Positions 21,548 through 33,660 of a stretch of DNA of 64,000 bases are shown one piece after another (the stretch's first letter is position 1; every line of letters starts with the position of its first letter). Origin of the DNA: Apoda limacodes. Lineage: Eukaryota > Arthropoda > Insecta > Lepidoptera > Limacodidae. The notes beneath the pieces were generated by a model. That model ran no database searches, had not been told where the DNA came from, and saw only the letters and a list, made by a program, of their open reading frames with translations. Both the position numbers and the translations under genes were made by a program. The stretch is from positions 23,344,501 through 23,408,500 of the forward strand of contig OX291557.1 of NCBI GenBank assembly GCA_946406115.1. The letters are read 5' to 3'.

Positions 21548-21640
21548 ATTCCGGTTCCGTTTCCGTCTAATGGTTGAAGCGTGATTGAGTAACATCTATC
21601 CATCCAGACATACTTTCACATTTATAATATTAGTAGGATA
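21548..21640 (+). repeat. end of a dispersed repeat
   Basis: GGTTGAAGCGTGATTGAGTA, then a CATCCATCCAGACATACTTT block and CACATTTATAATATTAGTAG, form the standard end of a repeat found across lepidopteran genomes. Its last block is similar to the end of family B. Confidence 0.55.
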
Positions 21641-21647
21641 GTAGGAT

Positions 21648-21806
21648 TCACACCACAGGTTTTTCGGTGCAAAAAATCATCGTGAGGTAACCTGGATTTT
21701 CAAAAAAAAAGGATGTTTGTGAAGTCCACAATCTGCCCTGGGTTCGCTTGAAGACTATTGCCCAAATTGCCCTTGGTGAAGGCCGTGCTCCAACAGGCTG
21801 AGAAGT
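21648..21806 (+). mobile_element. 5'-truncated SINE, family 1
   Basis: Carries CACCACAGGTTTTTCGGTG, ATCGTGAGGTAACCTGG, a GTGAAGTCCACAATCTGCCC block and GAAGGCCGTGCTCCAACAG, the body and end of family 1. No tRNA head. Confidence 0.75.
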
Positions 21807-23716
21807 AAATTAATATTAAATTATTAATAAAAATTTCTGAAAAAGTAATAGAACTACGAATTTTACCTCTGGAATATAATCAAAACTTCGGAATTATTTA
21901 TTGACAAGATGATTTTTTGTCCAAGTCCCTAAAATATGTAAAAATATATAAAAATCAGAAGCTATTAAAACTTCGTGATCTCAGGATTAATTTCAATTAT
22001 CTGGATTCTGAAAGTTGGGTGACTGGAAATAATTAGAATGGAATAAATTATATATATATGAAATAAAAATATGTAGATGATATTTAGATTCAGTGGGTGC
22101 CAACTTCTTCAGTAGATGAATATATAAACATATGCATACTAAATAAAGGTTTGTTATGAAAATTAGATTTTAATAAAATTAGGTCGAGCAATACTTATAG
22201 ATATCTAGCTAAATTTTTTTTTTCAGATATTAAGGGAAATAAATAAGAATTTAATATCAGAATACCACTACTGGGATATTTCATTGAGAATTTGGTATGG
22301 ATTCCAACATCAAATTAAAGCCCAAATACCTGTGTGTGGTACGAAACATGAAGAAAACCCTTTTCAACGAACTAAAGGGCAAACAAAATGAAATATGACC
22401 CTGACGAAATTACACATCCGACACAAATTAAAGTAGATAAATGTTCCTGTTCCTGCGTACAAAAAGTGGTGAGAGGCGGGATGCCTTATATTCGTCCCTA
22501 AAGTAAAAGTAAAACTGCTGTGCGTGTTAACACGGATGCTTTGTGGCGTGTTACTCAACGTAGTTCCGAGAAATTAGCTAGCGAAGAGCCGGTTTACCAG
22601 CCAGGGTCAGATTTCAGATTATAACACTATAATAATAGTAACATGTACTGTGACACGATTAAGCGAATAAGACAAAAAAAATATCAATTACTATCAAATC
22701 TATTTATTTTGATCTTCTGCTGAACACAAGTACCACTCCTGGGGGTCCTCTGCCTTTCGCATACAACGGGCTGTTCGGCTTCTCAATTTCGCTTTCTTCC
22801 AGTAGGTACGTGATCTCTACTGTAAGACACGCACCAGCTCCAAAAGCCATTGGTCTGCTGATAGCTTAAAAAACTAAGTTTAATGCAATTTGAATTCCAA
22901 TCGCCATATTTATTCACTCGTTCAAAATTTTTACATTGAGCTATAGTTTAGAATGACGTAACAGGAATGACCACATTACACTACATTCTGACTTATTTCT
23001 TACTAGGTCGTCTTGAATTAGCAAAGGGGTTCATTAGAGGGTCATATTCCTGGTCTTTCAGTTCAACGCTTATAAAGCTGGTATTTATGACTTATTGGAC
23101 ATATATAAAACCACCTTAGTCCAGATACACTGCTTTTAGAAGTAGTGTTGCGCCAATGGGCTCATCACCATCAGGCAGGACTAAAGTAGTTGCTGTTAAC
23201 AGGCTGTGTTTCCAGCCGCTGGTAACCTTTTCGAGGAAGAAACACCATGATGTTATAATCACAAAATAAATAAAAGAGTATCTGTCTGTACTCCGCAAAG
23301 ACGGAAAATACATAGGTTTTATTACAAAGATTGTGCCAGATCGAGAATAGAGAAGTAGTAGTAGAATAATAAAGCCCTCATAGAAGATACACTCGGAATA
23401 TTGGGCTAATTGTTCTACTTGCCGTCGGATATACGAAATGATCACGCAAATCCGTTGTATGTCATACTGATAATGTTGTACAAACATACAAAAGTATTCC
23501 TTTTATGAAATTGGTAAAAAATAAATGACATTAAAAGTATAAAATCCATTCGAAATTGGAAACATATAATTGCAATATGGCCGCTGGGTATAATTATATT
23601 GAGTTCAATCCGAAAATTCCTTCGTAATATTACACAAAATACGTTTTGAAGTTAAATAGGTATAAGTATATTTATGTTTCTCAGATAACGTAATTGAAAG
23701 ACATTGCTTGTGACGT
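21807..23716. other. unassigned region with one 123-codon minus-strand frame
   Basis: The minus frame at 23116-23487 reads VTSGWKHSLLTATTLVLPDG toward its end and has a hydrophobic stretch (FIILLLLLYS), but no family is recognised. I see no start context or neighbour that supports it. Confidence 0.35.
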
Positions 23717-24081
23717 TTAAGAGGATACACTTCGCGGCGCGTCGCAGCAAGCTTCGTACAATCAATTTTTCACTTATTTTTGACACTTGTTGATTAAAAA
23801 CCACGAAATTTTTAAGACATGTTCTAGTAATAAATATCTAGGTCTGCAGTGTGCCAGTTTTCTATAAAATTTTATAGTTCAGAAGTTATACAGGATTCTA
23901 ATTTTTGATATAAATGGTTTTAAAAAAGTTTTCTAGTTAATAGAAAGTTTTACAAGATTTTGGAAAAACCACAAACCTAGGTATTCGACTTGGGATTATG
24001 ACTACGAAATTTCACAGTGATTGATCAGTAAATGTCAAAAACAAATGATGCTGGGAGACGCCGCGAAGTATATCCTCTTAA
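23717..24081. mobile_element. 365-bp TTAA-flanked inverted-repeat element, copy 1
   Basis: TTAA at 23717-23720 and 24078-24081 encloses 357 bp with inverted ends GAGGATACACTTCGCGGCG (left) and CGCCGCGAAGTATATCCTC (right), 18 of 19 matching. The interior is shared in the same orientation with 39585-39970: TAATAAATATCTAGGTCTGC, a TTATACAGGATTCTA block, and TGATTGATCAGTAAATGTCA. There is no coding capacity. A TTAA target site is the hallmark of piggyBac-type elements, so this is best read as a piggyBac-like MITE. Confidence 0.8.
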
Positions 24082-24227
24082 TAACAAAACTAAGATATTT
24101 CTGGGTTAGTGAAAATTATATATGTCTAAGTAATCTAATATTTTTTTAAAAAAATAATTACAATAAAAATAAGTAAAAATATACGAGGTATTCAATACCT
24201 TAATAATATTTTGAGTGTTGTAGAGTT

Positions 24228-24320
24228 CAGTTTCATTCCGCTTATAGCTATACGGCTCGACGTCACCTCACGCCAGTTTACGATAGAATAAAACATAAAG
24301 AAATTGACAGAAAAATAAAA
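24228..24320 (+). repeat. ~90-bp dispersed repeat shared with 39383
   Basis: CAGTTTCATTCCGCTTATAG, then CGGCTCGACGTCACC and a TTTACGATAGAATAAAAC block, then GAAATTGACAGAAAAATAAA. The copy at 39383-39472 has the same order and orientation. It lies 0.15 kb after fold-back copy 1 here but 0.1 kb before copy 2 there, so it is a separate repeat. Confidence 0.6.
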
Positions 24321-26851
24321 AATGAAATAGTTTATTATGTGTTTAATATTCTGAGCTAATGTTAGGTGTGTTGTGATGTACTATGTGACTAATTTTTGAA
24401 CAAGTTCCATAGACATATTTAGTGAATTAAACGGGTCTTATTACCACGATACGTTTTGTTCAGTTTCCGATATTTCGGCTCTTTTATATGAACAGTTGTC
24501 GCGAACAGACTGCCTGGGGAGATGCATAGTGCATTTTGTGGGTTTGTGCAGTTCGTCACTGTTTTTACCCGCTGCGTTGTCACACTCAATCCGAGTATAA
24601 CAAACGCCGCATCAAGGGCCACCGAACGCTTACATTAACAGTGGTTCTTTTCCTAACCCTGTAGTCAAATAGCTCCAGTTTTCCCTTACGTTGGGTTTTA
24701 GAAAAACATTTCCCAAATAGTCAATTAGATGAGAATTCTTCGTAATCTTGATTTCAGGACCTCGATTCAAGAATGAACTAGTGCAAAAATCTGTATGCCA
24801 AAGAAAATTCATAAGCATTTTTTAAACGTTTCGTAGTAATCAACATATTATCATATACTTGCTAAACCGGCAAACGTTGTTTCGCTATAATCTCTCCCCA
24901 TATTTATCCATAATACATAGTTTATATCCATTTGAAATAATGTACCTTTAAAATAGTTATATAATATATCTTTAAAGAAGTTTTCAAATACCTAGATGCA
25001 GTGGTTTCGAAGACTATATGAACAAACCTACAAAATCCACTCTCTCTCTTGATTAATTATTTTTAAGTATTGATATGTGTATATTATCTGAGTTTTAGTA
25101 GGCATTTTTGCTATAAAAACGGGCACTTTTAAAAGCCTGTTAGTTTAATTAGAATTGATGGAAAGATGGCATTATAGAATTAGGTAATGGCCGAGACACA
25201 CTGGCGGACCGACATCGACACGATGAAACTATTAATGTTCTGTTTTTGCAAGTTGAATACGGAACTCTAAAACAGCTATTTTATGTTAAAATACCTTCTT
25301 AAAAACTGTTACCTTTTGCAGATTATGAGTGTAGGAGCACAGCTGTGCGTTTTTTATTTTTATTGCCTACTTAGGAAGGGCCGAGGCTTTCATATTGCCA
25401 AATCACCTTCCGCGGAAGTTAATTTTGATTTTGTTACAAGCAGGATTTCCAAGGGAAAAATATTACATTTTATGTAAGAAAAGATTGTATAGAATGTTGC
25501 CATGAAATATAATTATATTATATTATAATATAATAATATATTATTGTTTCGTAGGTACCTTAAAAGGTATAAATTGGACAGTTATTAACCTATCTATATT
25601 ATATTATATATTATCTTAACCTGATATATGTCTGCATTAGTTACAGAAAAACAAACAATATTAAATTTTTAAAAGCTAAATTGTTATAGCAGTATTTCTA
25701 TCTGGAAAGTTTTTAAGAAAATTAATAAATAATTTTTTGATAGGATTTTTTAAAAGTTAAGGATGAAGATAACAATGTTCCGTTCGTCTTTTAACATTGA
25801 AGTATAATATCACGTGAACAAAACTTAATATTAAAAAATTGTTTATGAGACCTTATAAATATTTTAAAAGACCGTTACAATGACATCTACTCAAAAGCGA
25901 TTCTCATACTTTTTTAACGATGGAACACTAAAAAAACACTAAATATTCTACAGAGCCCTAAAATAAGCAAAACCTCTTTCAATGCTCATTATTTAATGAA
26001 AATCATACAAAAATATCCACTATAGAAAAAGAAAAAATAGCCACTGTATTGATTCTACTAAAATACAATGAATCGTTTTATTTAAGGGGAGATACAAAGC
26101 CGTTTTCTTAATTTTTTAACAAAATTTTAATGGAGGACTTAGATTAACATTTTAACGGCAGAACCCCTGGAGGTGCCCCCTGGAACCCCAAAGCTCGGCG
26201 GAGAACACTTTGTGTATGGCCACAGAATAAACAAATGACAGATCAGACAGATCTATGTTGCGACAGACTGCTGGACTAAACGATTTTTATAAGTGCGCTT
26301 GTGCACTGATTCGATTCGTTTTCCTGATTTTGACGGACGTAAAAAAACGATTCTGAAAATCATGAATACTGCTTGTGCACTTCATCTGTGATTCGTGATT
26401 TTCTCGTACATATTTCGTAGGCAGAGAGCGTGTCTTCAATGTGTTCTGAAATTGTGGTTAATTCTGGCTCTTTTATTATTAATAGTTCTATATACATAGT
26501 ATAATATATAATTATAATAAATTAAATTATATTACAATATATCTTTCAATTATTATAGAATAAATTAAGCCACATTTGATTACATATTGTCTCCCATCAA
26601 ACAAGAAATAACTTTTCTAGACACGAATTGTAGACTTTAAATGCCTCCAGAAGAAATGCATGCTGTGCGAACTTACATTTCAGTACTTTTTTGTCGCAAT
26701 CGGGCGAACGCATAAATTATAATATACACTCAAGATTTTTGGTTTTTTTCTTTTACTTGTGCTTTTGATCTTGCTTCTTGCCAAATTTCATTATTATCCT
26801 ATAGGATTTGATTTGTTTGCAAGTGTCAAAGTATACAAATGGCCTTATTTT
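24321..26851. other. long unassigned AT-rich region
   Basis: No gene recognised. At about 25505-25545 there is an AT-only near-palindrome (TATATTATATTATAATATAA type) that could extrude as a hairpin. Short frames at 24419, 24630 and 25283 look incidental. Confidence 0.45.
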
Positions 26852-26960
26852 TTAACCCCGACAAAAACAGGGGGGTTTTATAAGTTTGACGTGTGTGTGG
26901 CATAGTACCGCCCAAACGGATGAACCAATTTTGATTAAGTTTTTTGTGTAAAAGTAGATT
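26852..26960 (+). repeat. dispersed repeat fragment
   Basis: CCCCGACAAAAACAGGGGGG, then TTTATAAGTTTGACGTGTGT, a GGCATAGTACC block and CAAACGGATGAACCAATTTT. This phrase order is common in lepidopteran DNA. Confidence 0.5.
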
Positions 26961-29004
26961 TAATGAAAAGTTTTCTTAAGCTGTTCAGCTGTTTAAATAT
27001 CATCAGCTCTTTTTTAGTTGATGAAGGGATATGAACAACTTCTACTGGTCCTTCGTTGATATTGCAAGTAACCTTTGCCTAATGCTGCAACATCATCTGG
27101 AATCTGCATGATACCCAACCTCACCATCTTACAGCAGTGGTATTTTGTTTGAGCTCATTGGAATGGTGTCAATAAATACGTCATAGTTAGATGGTGATCA
27201 GGTTCTGATGATGGAGCAGGAAATAGGAATGAGGATAAATTGGTGAGGGATTCTATTGTAGTTTCACTGGTTCAATCGATATAAATATTTTTTGTCAGGG
27301 TTGTTAATTCATTGTCTTAAGAGCTTAATTATTTTTTTAACTTGAAGGGAGGGTTTGGTTTTTTTTAAAATTAAATTAAACTTGCTAAATCCACGCTTGA
27401 GAAACAGCGTCTTGACCAATTCTTGACGGACAGACAATTGATATTTTTTTTAAATGATGTAACTAAATTAACAATTTCTAGATTTCTTCCTTTACACTTC
27501 ACAGAGCCCATTCATATTCATTGTCTTCAGTCTGAAACTCTTATACTTCAACGGCCCATCATTATGCATTGCTTTATGAATCTTTCATATTCAAAAGCAC
27601 AACAGTGTCAAAATCAAGTAAGATTATTATAAGTACATTAGGAATTCAAAAACAGAATTGTCGACAGACTCGCCAATGTTATGCGAAATGAATTTTTGAC
27701 ACTTCATCAAAGAAAAGATATTCACAGACATAGAGAGTGTTTTTTACTCAGGGCTTTAGAAATTGGAAATTTGTAAATAAGCGGATGCCAATGGAATGTT
27801 ATTGGAAAAACCGTGTCAATTCAAAATGTACTAATTAAGTAGTTATGCTTCAGCCATTCCACGTTCCCGCTAAAAAAAGCAAAGGGTTCAGAATTCATCT
27901 CTATAAGTACCTCTAATAAATATATACATTTTGGAATACTTTAATATATTTTCATCATTCTTACTCGTTAACAGTATCATTACGTGCAGGCAAAGTGGGT
28001 GCTACCCTTAATTACTCCCATGGGCTTTTTCTTTGTAAATTTTACTTTCCCCAAGGCAAAGCGCGCGTTCATAGTACTCATAGGCGGTAATGACGCGCCT
28101 ATTTTATCAAGTGTATTAAAGTTGTTTGTTCAAAATATGCACTACTCGCACAATACAAACGAGAATTTCATAAATTCTCTAGATATTTAGATCCATCTTG
28201 CGGTAGCCTTGTTTAATCTACTTCTATTCCCGTCATTTCAATTGTATTTTGATAAGTTTATCTAAGTTTATTTACTTTCAAATTTGATGAAAAACATTCT
28301 GTGTAACATGGGCGGTATACAGAAATTACAATCTCGAGTCATCAATGCCTTATTTTCTCCTTACCACCCTTATTACACAATGTGCTACATACATAGATCA
28401 CCCAGTCTCAAGGCAAACACAAATATTTATTACATAAAATGAATATCATTAATTCCACTTTTGCCAAAGATGTGGCTATAAATTCCATTTTAGCTTAGTC
28501 TAAAATGTCGATAGTGTTTTTACCAAATAAATGGCAGCGACATAACAGGTCACAAATCCAAAAACTAATGCTCACTTTTTTTTTTCAGTGAAAACCGTGT
28601 AAAATACCTATTAGGTACCTACATTTTATAATTTTTTGTACTTAAGCGATCACAATAACAAATACATTGCTTTGACCCCGTTACTACTTTTAGGTACTTA
28701 TTTTGTGTCTAATCAGGTTCTCTTAAAACAATGGGGATCGGAAACAAAGAGGTGTAACAAAAAGATAAAAATATGTGTCCAAGTCGAGATTAGAAATTTT
28801 GATTTTCAGAGTATTACAAAGATTACACATCTGCTTTAGTTTACAGTACATGTTTCGCACATTCCCGCGTACACAAAGTGTTGTTGTGCGTTTACGGGAG
28901 GGGCGTTTTATTAGCAACGTAAAACAAAATGGCGGTTGTGTGTGCCCGTTGATGCGGTAACACGAAATTAGTTGACTGTGGTAAATCCGACCTCTATATT
29001 TATT
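26961..29004. other. long unassigned AT-rich region
   Basis: No gene recognised. A patch around 28840-28960 is less AT-rich; its two overlapping frames on opposite strands show no domain. Confidence 0.4.
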
Positions 29005-29170
29005 TACTGAGTTACTAAGCAATTAGTTATAATTCTATTTCTTTAGGGATCTGGTATCATGGTTTCTGTTTCGGGACCAGTGACATTGTTTCTCGAACTT
29101 AATCTTGTTTCGTGTCTGGGGCTCTTCTTGAGAACGGGCCGTTGCTTACCGTTATAAGATACGAGCAAGT
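29005..29170 (+). repeat. dispersed repeat, copy 2
   Basis: Partner of 2940-3170; see there. Phrases TCTGGTATCATGGTTTCTGT, TTTCGGGACCAGTGAC and CGTGTCTGGGGCTCTTCTTG. Confidence 0.5.
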
Positions 29171-29452
29171 AGGTATAGGTATATAAAATATATACTTTCA
29201 AAAATATATAAATTTTATATTTGAGATATTTGAAATGTTGATTATGAATTTACAGAGAGAACAAAAAACAAATAAACACAAGCTTTTATATAATAAAGTC
29301 GATAATCTTAATGTCCTGATGATAATCTACAGTTAGACATTTTGCTATGTTAGTTCTATCGCAGTATCAAATATAATACGCAGACGACATCATAAAATAA
29401 CGCAAACAATTTCGTATACAGATACAAAATTAAAAAAATACTTGCATATATC

Positions 29453-29500
29453 GAGGGTTCTGTACCACCAAAAATGCACGAGCTGGCACTTGGCCGGTTG
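29453..29500 (+). repeat. fragment of dispersed repeat family A
   Basis: GAGGGTTCTGTACC followed by GCACTTGGCCGGTTG, the end of family A with the middle deleted. Confidence 0.5.
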
Positions 29501-30831
29501 TTATTGCTGTTTTACTTTAGAATCCATACTATAATGGTCTTAAAATTGAAGGTTGTATGAATTACCATTTTAAAGATCTAACACCGGTGTGATGACACGC
29601 ATCAAAAATCTTCGTTGTCACAATTGCCAACGGTGTGACGGTGTGCAATTGTATATTACTCTGAAGCTGACCCGATGTTAAAGCAGCAAGGTGGTCATTG
29701 GAATTCTGTGTTGAAACAACGCAACCGGACAGAGTTTGGGCTCACAAGCACTTCGGTCTTAAATGATACGCAAAATCTGAGAACCCTGTAAAAATTGCAA
29801 CCCAATTGAGTTGAGAGCTCAAGTACTCTGGTCTGTGTGTTTAAATAATGTTTAAATTCCTTGTAGTCTGATACTGAAAAATCTGGGTATTCAAATCGAC
29901 CATTACCTACCTACCTACCTACCGACACCACAAGTGAACAAATTGACCAAGAAATTATTGTTATCAAAAAACAGTTCTTTACGATTAGGAACTACACGAT
30001 TATAATAAAGTCTACGTATTTGTATTAACACGTATTATTTGAGTTCGTCGTTGGGAGGAGGGGTAAAATCAGTAGGTAGTAGTAGGAGTAGGTATAGTAT
30101 ATACGATATTAAACTTTATTATAATGGCACCACTGTAAACTTAGCATTTTTCCGTTACAGCTTTCGTTTTTTCAACAGGAGCTTTTAAGCGTGAAAGTTT
30201 AAGCTAGAACCTTTAAATTTATCTTCCTAAAACCAATAAATCAGTCACACCCGTCACATGGTTGTGGCGCCAATAAATTTCACGGTCGTTTCCTTCAATT
30301 CGGATCTAACAAGTTAAGTAGTTAGGTTGGTACTCTTGTGTAAAACAAATCGAGCGTTTGTATGGCTAGCGCACAAAGTCTAACACTCATACATTAATGT
30401 AAATTTGCATATCCAAAATACATAATTTCTAACGAAAAACTCACCAAGCTCGGGTGTAAAATTTACTATATTAGGGTCAATTCAGACTCGGAGAGGAGAA
30501 CTGCCCGCGCATGGCCAGGCATGCTCTCGGCTGTGACGTGAATTACCTCCGTTGTTGGCTAGAGTAAATTATCTCTTGCATAATAGCGTTTGCAATTTTA
30601 GATTAGTTTGATGTTTAATTATGTGTTAAAAATTGAGCGAGTCTACGTCTAGTTTGAATTAACCCTTACGAAAAAAAGCTTCCGTGTGAAATTAGCGTCG
30701 TTAGCGCCGTGACAATCTTAGATGACAGTTGTCAAACTAGATATTAGTTAAACAAGTTTTAATAATAATATATCGAAGTAAGTGTAATGAATTTATTTTA
30801 ATTTTTGTGCCTGGTAGTCAGTTATCACGGT
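29501..30831. other. unassigned spacer with a CTAC microsatellite
   Basis: A short (CTAC)n run lies at about 29906-29922. A CACCGGTGTGATGACACG block near 29583 is partly palindromic. No gene seen. Confidence 0.45.
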
Positions 30832-31139
30832 CCTTTTTAGATTGGCAGCTGTCATTTGAAATGAAGATCTTATTAATATCTATCATTTCTCCAATAAAAT
30901 ACCTAGTCTACGATCACTAGTTTCGAAAATATAGTCCTTTTTAGTTTGACAGCTGTCATTCGAAATGAAGATCTTGAGGAGAGCTACCATATCTCCAAAG
31001 ATCTTAGTCTACGATCAATAGTTACGGAGATAAAGCACTTTCTAGTTTGTTAGCTGTCATCCGAAACGAAGATCTTGATGAGATCTATCGCTTCTGAAAA
31101 AAAATACTAGCCTACGATCAGTAGTTTTAGAGATATAGG
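30832..31139 (+). repeat. three-unit ~103-bp repeat with GACAGCTGTC palindromes
   Basis: Units start near 30832, 30936 and 31036. Each begins CCTTTTTAG-like, carries an AGCTGTCAT block that in unit 2 is the palindrome TGACAGCTGTCA, then a CGAAATGAAGATCTT block, and ends with AGTCTACGATCA and a TAGTTxCGGAGAT-type block. Identity is roughly 75-80 percent. A related GACAGTTGTC at 30723 suggests the array was longer. Confidence 0.75.
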
Positions 31140-31415
31140 TAGCCATTTTAAACCTATCTCTTGGAATAAAGCTTAAAGAATTTGAGTGCAAAACCCTGTC
31201 TACAATTGAACTTGATTAAAAAGCTATGGTATTTATATTCCGTATTAAACCCTCAGTGCGCTACTCCGGCTCATACTTTACCTTTTTTAACTACAACAAC
31301 TTCCATGCTTTTAAAAGTCGGTTAAATAGAAATAATATTTAGTTCATTATAAAACCTTCATTTGAGAACCTCCTGTTTTAAAGTCGGTTAAAGCTTTACT
31401 ATTATCATTTTGGAG

Positions 31416-31540
31416 CATTGGTCCAACTGGCCATGTTGTTGTACGAAGGGCCCTGTAAATTTCGATTTTCTAATGTTCAACTATTTAGTAACTCCACGGG
31501 AAATAAAATCCTTGTTCGTACAACCAGTTGGACGAATGGG
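31416..31540. repeat. ~125-bp inverted repeat (MITE-like)
   Basis: ATTGGTCCAACTGG...TTGTACGAAGG (31416-31449) pairs inverted with CCTTGTTCGTACAACCAGTT, then GGACGAAT (31510-31537). The left arm has an 8-bp insertion (CCATGTTG). No clear target duplication. Confidence 0.55.
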
Positions 31541-31830
31541 AAAAACCCGAATGTTGTAACATAATATTAATACGTAATTAACAAGGTAACATCACCGGAA
31601 TCCTGTTTGGTGTTAACTGGTCAGTACTTTGAGAGAATTATTCATTATTTAATTAATTAGTGTGCCCCGTGATCTCGCCGAGCACGGACCCTTGAAAAAC
31701 CGATTGGGATTGCTACTTTAAAGAAACATTAAAAACATTAGTTAAGCCTTTTTTAAATTAATAAGTAATTCAGCATGATTTACTAAGAAGTGAAACATGA
31801 CCTTAAAATTAAATAAATATTTTTGAACAC

Positions 31831-32003
31831 TTCACACAGCGCCATCTGGTTCAAGACAACGGATACAAATACATATCTATTTTTTTTAATACATACATAT
31901 TATACATAGAAAATACCAAGCCCCAATACAAACACAAATAATAAATGTTTGTCATGTGCGGGAATCGAACCCACTTCCCTAGATTCAGCAGTCACTATAT
32001 TAT
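31831..32003 (-). mobile_element. tRNA-derived SINE, family 2, minus strand
   Basis: The minus strand has a tRNA-like head ending in GGGTTCGATTCCCGCACATG (B-box GGTTCGATTCC), then ACAAACATTTATTATTTGTG, a GTATTGGGGCTTGGT block and the end CCAGATGGCGCTGTGTGA. Same order as 61908. The outer part of the head is decayed. Confidence 0.8.
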
Positions 32004-32272
32004 CACAGCATTTTATGAAATAAATATAGTGGCTTTCTTTATTACGTCCCTAAAGTCGTTTCTTCTTTGTGACCCAGGCACGAAAAAAGAACTAAGTTCG
32101 TGTACTTTAGCAAGTTAGTAAGTACCACTAAGAATCAACAAACTTTTTAAGCTAGGTTCCCATATAATATAAAAAGTTAAATAAAAATAATATAGCTATT
32201 CTGCAGTAGTTTGGTTGAGCGTGCTACAGAGCTACCAAACAAGATTAACTCTTAGGCCGAGCTCGATCACCT

Positions 32273-32697
32273 AAAGCCGCGTCCCCACTCCCCACATCGA
32301 GCCGGTAACTGCGGAAGCCGCTATGCTTTTACGACAAGTTTACATTTACGAGCATCGTAGCCTACGTTGCTGGCAGCAAGGCGGAAGTTTTAGTTTCAGT
32401 ACCTTTTATCGTCATGATTTTAAACTTTGATTATGATATGAAGGAATTTCGAACCGGGCCACAGACTATATAATCGACAAGTATCGAGCATAGTATTTTT
32501 CGGTTTTATTTTTGTAATTGTCACTCATACAGTCCTATAATACACGTGTTTCCTAATATTGTTTTATTGAAAAAAACAGAATTCACTCGTAGGGTGGTCC
32601 CGTCTCATCCTGACTCTGTAAGGCACGTGTAACTGTACGGACTAGCGGCTTGGCCTCACAGAGCCGAGCGGCCTCAGTGGAAACGTAGCTTAAAACT
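32273..32697. mobile_element. ~425-bp inverted-repeat element (MITE-like)
   Basis: Near 32275 the left arm reads AAGCCGCGTCCCCACT, then ATCGAGCCGG and AAGCCGCTA. Inverted at the right end (32625-32695) the same series reads AAGCTACGTTTCCACTGAGG, GCTCGGCTCTGTGAGGC and AAGCCGCTAG. Arms are about 65 bp at roughly 70 percent match. No coding capacity. Confidence 0.5.
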
Positions 32698-33456
32698 CGG
32701 TGCGACGTTAGAGATGGCCGCTCGGTTATAATTTCGTTACATAAATTTTATTAGAATCGACAATTGTTGAAGTGAAAACTTCTTTAGCGACGTTGTGCAC
32801 TTTTTTTGGTATGGGTAAAAAATGATAAACTCGCGTCAGGTCTCGTGTTCTGATCGTGAAAATTCGTAAGACGGATGGAGAGTAGACAGCTGGCGCGGCG
32901 TAGGAGAGGGAGTAGCCCCCTCTCTTTCTACGGCGCGGCGAAAATGTATGCCTGCGCCTGCTGTTTCGTTTAGGCGGTGCAGGGCGCTTGCGCGAATGGT
33001 CGTGTGTGTTTATGTTACAGCGTGCTACGCGCATCCATGGATGGTGACAGCTGATGGCTCGACCGTCTGTGTAGTGGCCATACTGCTGTGTATTCGTAAA
33101 ATTCGTGTATATAAAGTGTTTAAAATATGAAAATTGAACAAAGTGCATCTTTGTCTTTGTAAAATACGGAAACCGTAATGCCACGCCTATTATAATTTTT
33201 ATTTTTAGTATTCGCGATTATGAGTAGTACAGGGAGGTTGGATATGGATTTTTTATTCTATGACAGATTTCGATGTCAAATATACTACGTCAAAAAAGTA
33301 AATAAACAAACATTATTATTTCTTGACAATGTCAAAGACATGTCTTGTGACATATTTGAGTGTTAAGCGCGAATCGTGTGTAAAGGTTTTCACTTCTGCC
33401 GGCACTCCCGGAGTGCAACACGTTTACCATTTTAAATTACCTGCTGCTACTGCTAA
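32698..33456. other. GC-richer patch with a 152-codon minus frame
   Basis: 32860-33080 is clearly GC-richer and richer in CG dinucleotides than its surroundings. A minus frame at 32726-33184 contains an Arg/Lys-rich stretch (KRNSRRRHTFSPRRRKRGG), which in a GC-rich patch can arise by chance. A TATATAAAG block at 33109 on the plus strand would suit a core promoter, but there is no coding sequence downstream to support one. Confidence 0.3.
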
Positions 33457-33660
33457 TTTTTTTTATACCACTAAGGTGGCAATCAAGCTTGCAGTCCGCC
33501 TGATAGTAAGCGGTCACCGCAGCCTATGGATGCTTGCAACACTTGGGGCGTCACTCGTTGCCGCCGTTGCGTTGCCGACCCTCAAAAATCTAATAACTTC
33601 TTTCTTGAAGAACCCTGTACTGTAGTCCTTAGAGAAAACTTTGGCAGGGAGCTCATTAAT
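33457..33660 (-). mobile_element. 3' end of CR1/Jockey-type LINE, minus strand
   Basis: On the plus strand: TTATACCACTAAGGTGGC, CAGTCCGCCTGATAG, CGGTCACCGCAGCCTATGG, then CTTGCAACACTTGGGGCG. The coding-side phrase CTTCTTTCTTGAAGAACCC corresponds to the family's FFKKEV-type C-terminus. Same family as 55148 and 63310; strongly 5'-truncated. Confidence 0.75.

Noticed and set aside
23116..23487. 123-codon minus-strand frame with a hydrophobic segment
   Set aside because: One Leu/Ile run is common in AT-rich translations; nothing else supports a gene.
32726..33184. 152-codon minus-strand frame with Arg-rich stretch
   Set aside because: The Arg-rich part is what a CG-rich patch gives by chance; no family match and no exon structure.
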